Part shown: positions 62,173 to 64,000 of the stretch, piece by piece
How the letters are laid out: each line of letters opens with the position of its first letter
How positions within the stretch are numbered: position 1 is the stretch's first letter
Origin: Dietzia aurantiaca
GTDB lineage: Bacteria; Actinomycetota; Actinomycetes; Mycobacteriales; Mycobacteriaceae
Assembly (NCBI RefSeq): GCF_021033825.1
Contig: NZ_JAIFXZ010000010.1
Location: 62,001 to 126,000 of the forward strand
Direction of reading: 5' to 3'
DNA length: 64,000 bases
Position numbers and translations under genes: made by a program
The notes under the pieces: generated by a model
Databases searched by the model: none
What the model saw: the letters and a program-made list of their open reading frames with translations, nothing else
What the model was told of the DNA's origin: nothing

Positions 62173-63185
62173 AAGGTGCCGGCATGGCGAGAACGCTGGT
62201 GATACTCGGCGCAGCACTCCTGGCCGGGGGCTGCGCGGCCGGGCAGACCGGTGATCAGCGCGAACAGCCCACCAGCCAGATCCCGAGTTCGTCCGCAAGT
62301 TCCACCGTCACCACGACCGTCATCGCGGCCTCCCCCTCGCGGAGCGACTTGACCAGCGTGGACCCGGACGCCTTTGCCGCGCCGCGCAGTCCGGGCGTCT
62401 ATGCGTGGAACTTCTCCACGGGCGGCCGGCAAGTGGGACTGTGCGTTTCCGCAGGAGATGCGGTGGCCTGCACCGGGAAACCAGGCTCGGATATACCGGA
62501 TCTGACCGAGCACTTTCCCGGCCGTCCCGGCGCCGTCGAACTCGGCGTAGCAGGTCTGCGCTATACGTTTGTCGAGGGCGTGCCGCCGGTGTCCGCTCGG
62601 CTCGAGACCGGTCAGGCTGTAGAGATCGGCACTGTGCGGTGCGCCATGCCTGACGCGGCCACGCTCGAGTGTGGCTCCGGCGGCAACTCGTTCACGATCA
62701 GCGGACCCGGCCGGGTCATCACCACCTCGGGTGCCGTACTCACCGAGCGCGATACCTCGAACCACCCGGGCCCGGAATCCACGGGCGCTTCGTCGGCCAT
62801 CCCTGCACCGGCGGCACCCGCCGGCCAGCCGCGGGAATTCATCGGGGCCACGGGTCTGGTCAGCGGGGTTCGCACGTCCTCCGGTCGCCTGGTGACCGCC
62901 TCCGTCCCGCCGTGTGACGGCAGGGGGATCCTCATCCTCGACTCGTTCGTCGAGACACCCCAGCCGCAGGCGGGTATCGCGGCGCTTCTGGACCGCCACC
63001 CGGGAGCTGAGTTCGCCACCCCGGGCCAGTGTCCGTCACTGCGCGCCGGTGTCGACGGAGCGCGCGTCTACCCGATCTATGTGGACTACGGGCACGACAC
63101 CGCGGAACTGTGCCGCGATAAGGCGGCCCGCGGCGGCAATGCGAGGTTGCTCACCACGTCGACGGAGTACATCGATCCGTGCTGA
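62157..63185 (+). CDS. Lipoprotein of unknown function
   Basis: 342 residues. A lipoprotein signal (ARTLVILGAALLAGGC) and a Ser/Thr-rich spacer are followed by two parts. The first (GVYAWNFSTGGRQVGLCVSAGDAVACTG...GNSFTISGPGRVI) looks beta-rich with paired cysteines. The second starts SGRLVTASVPPCDGRGILILDSF and has PECPSLRAGVDGARVYPIYVDYG-like text typical of actinobacterial SPOR-type or surface lipoproteins, ending TSTEYIDPC. GGGAGGC before ATG 62157 gives the start; ATG 62184 is possible. No function can be named. Confidence 0.78.
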   Translation: MVQRVKGAGMARTLVILGAALLAGGCAAGQTGDQREQPTSQIPSSSASSTVTTTVIAASPSRSDLTSVDPDAFAAPRSPGVYAWNFSTGGRQVGLCVSAGDAVACTGKPGSDIPDLTEHFPGRPGAVELGVAGLRYTFVEGVPPVSARLETGQAVEIGTVRCAMPDAATLECGSGGNSFTISGPGRVITTSGAVLTERDTSNHPGPESTGASSAIPAPAAPAGQPREFIGATGLVSGVRTSSGRLVTASVPPCDGRGILILDSFVETPQPQAGIAALLDRHPGAEFATPGQCPSLRAGVDGARVYPIYVDYGHDTAELCRDKAARGGNARLLTTSTEYIDPC

Positions 63186-63212
63186 TGCCGCCGGTAGCCG
63201 CCGCCCGCGCGG

Positions 63213-64000
63213 CTAGATCCCCTTGTTGAGCAGCCGCACCCATTTGCCGGGCATAGGCGCCGCCACCACTAGCTCCGTGCCATCGGGCAGGGGAATCACC
63301 ATCTTCGCGGCGTGCAGGTGGAGGCCCCTGCCACCCCGCTCCTCCACCAGCGCGTTGAAGCGCAGGTCACCGTAGCGGTCATCTCCGGCGATCGGGTGCC
63401 CGGCATGCTGGAGATGGACGCGGATCTGGTGCTTCCGCCCGGTGAGCAGCCGGACGTCCACGAGCGTGGCCCGGTTCCCCACCCTCCGGCGGACCTCGAC
63501 ATGCGTCTCGGCGCGCTGCCCGTTCGGGTGCACCACCACTTCGGCGGCCCGCCGCTGCAGCGGCGCGTCCAACACCGTGACGTCCTCGGACCAGCGACCT
63601 GAGACGATCGCCAGGTAGTGTCGTTCGATCTCGTCCTCACGGTCGCGGAGCATCTCGTGCAGATGGCGGAGCATCGAGTGGGTCTTGGCCAGGACGAGCA
63701 CCCCGGAGGTGTCCCGGTCCAACCTGTGCGCGAGTTCGAGTTCGGGCGGGCCGGGTCGCAGGTGCCGGAGGGTCTCGATCACACCGGCGGGAACGTCTGT
63801 CCCCCTGTGCACCGCCATTCCGGCTGGTTTGTCCACGACCAACAGGTCGGCGTCCTCGTGGAGAACGGACCTACGCATCTGTTCCAGAAGTGCTGAGGGC
63901 GGCCTCGGTGAGACGGTGGCAGGGGTCTCCACATCGAGGGCGGGCACCTCGATCACGTCGCCTTTGACGAGGCGGTAGTTCTGTTCGGTCCTGCGGCCGT
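63213..64000 (-). CDS. RluA-family pseudouridine synthase (RluC-like), cut by window edge
   Basis: The frame is open beyond the right edge: upstream of a GTG at 63956 it reads RRTEQNYRLVKGDVIEV, the end of an S4 RNA-binding domain, so the gene starts outside. The catalytic motif is AHRLDRDTSGVLVLAKT. LLTGRKHQIRVHLQHAGHPIAGDDRYG and GLHLHAAKMVIPLP complete the family pattern. RluC-type enzymes modify 23S rRNA. At least 262 residues are visible. It is convergent with the lipoprotein gene (27-base gap). Confidence 0.92.
   Translation of the reverse strand, partial: GRRTEQNYRLVKGDVIEVPALDVETPATVSPRPPSALLEQMRRSVLHEDADLLVVDKPAGMAVHRGTDVPAGVIETLRHLRPGPPELELAHRLDRDTSGVLVLAKTHSMLRHLHEMLRDREDEIERHYLAIVSGRWSEDVTVLDAPLQRRAAEVVVHPNGQRAETHVEVRRRVGNRATLVDVRLLTGRKHQIRVHLQHAGHPIAGDDRYGDLRFNALVEERGGRGLHLHAAKMVIPLPDGTELVVAAPMPGKWVRLLNKGI

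Noticed and set aside
1-64000. CRISPR arrays, tRNA, rRNA, prophage or phage att sites
   Set aside because: No regularly spaced repeats, no cloverleaf-like sequences and no integrase or structural phage genes were seen; only one mobile element is present.

Overview
The window is 64 kb of very GC-rich DNA from a mycolic-acid actinobacterium (order Mycobacteriales). Evidence for this: the mycothiol gene mshB next to a small membrane gene and the F420 gene fbiC, the lpqW-typA pair, the divergent dapE/dapD pair with a folP2/LOG-family gene cluster, a PhoU, a monomeric isocitrate dehydrogenase and a DtxR/IdeR-type iron box. Much of the order between 1 and 19 kb resembles the M. tuberculosis Rv1165-Rv1211 region as I remember it. 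Dietzia is my best guess for the genus, but the sequence alone does not prove it. About 65 genes are supported. Many neighbours overlap by 1-8 bases (ATGA or GTGA junctions), which points to translational coupling, and GTG starts are frequent.

Layout. 1-5.0 kb (minus): an M17 aminopeptidase cut by the window edge, a DUF3117 protein, a DivIVA-domain membrane protein, folP2, two LOG-family proteins and dapE. 5.0-9.0 kb: dapD (plus) faces dapC and a 7Fe ferredoxin (minus), with a complete IS30-family element between them. 9-19 kb: fbiC, two PH-domain membrane proteins, mshB, lpqW and typA. 19-25 kb: a secreted protein, a sirtuin, an aquaporin, a coiled-coil membrane protein, an F420/FMN luciferase-like oxidoreductase and a GlgC-like nucleotidyltransferase. 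25-29 kb: an iron-siderophore ABC importer behind an IdeR-like box. 29-38 kb: a protein repair methyltransferase, class I fumarase, an LGFP lipoprotein, a Bcr-type MFS pump, a CPBP protease-like protein, an MpaB-type oxygenase, DUF808, DUF488 and a nitrobindin-like protein.

38-43 kb (minus) is a five-gene operon: a DUF4242 protein, an acyl-CoA-dehydrogenase-like flavoprotein and an SsuABC-like ABC importer. A McbR-like sequence (CAGAC-N6-GTCTA) lies in its promoter region. It may be an undescribed organosulfur uptake and oxidation system, and it is the best candidate here for a new biological system. 43-51 kb: phoU, ilvD, a second luciferase-like enzyme, a cation/proton antiporter, a DUF2238 protein coupled to an EEP hydrolase, a pseudouridine synthase and a DinB protein. 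51-55 kb: a MarR/MFS efflux pair with two strong palindromic operators, a PEP-mutase-like enzyme and two small unknown genes. 55-59 kb: a heterodimeric ABC exporter whose two ATPase halves are degenerate in complementary ways. 59-64 kb: monomeric isocitrate dehydrogenase, a carboxymuconolactone decarboxylase-like protein, a small unknown lipoprotein cassette and an RluA-type pseudouridine synthase cut by the window edge.

Other points: the IS30 element sits in the loop of a long perfect palindrome that was probably the shared dapD/dapC terminator. The sirtuin lacks one of its four zinc cysteines. Perfect GC hairpins separate several convergent genes. I saw no rRNA, tRNA, CRISPR array or prophage.
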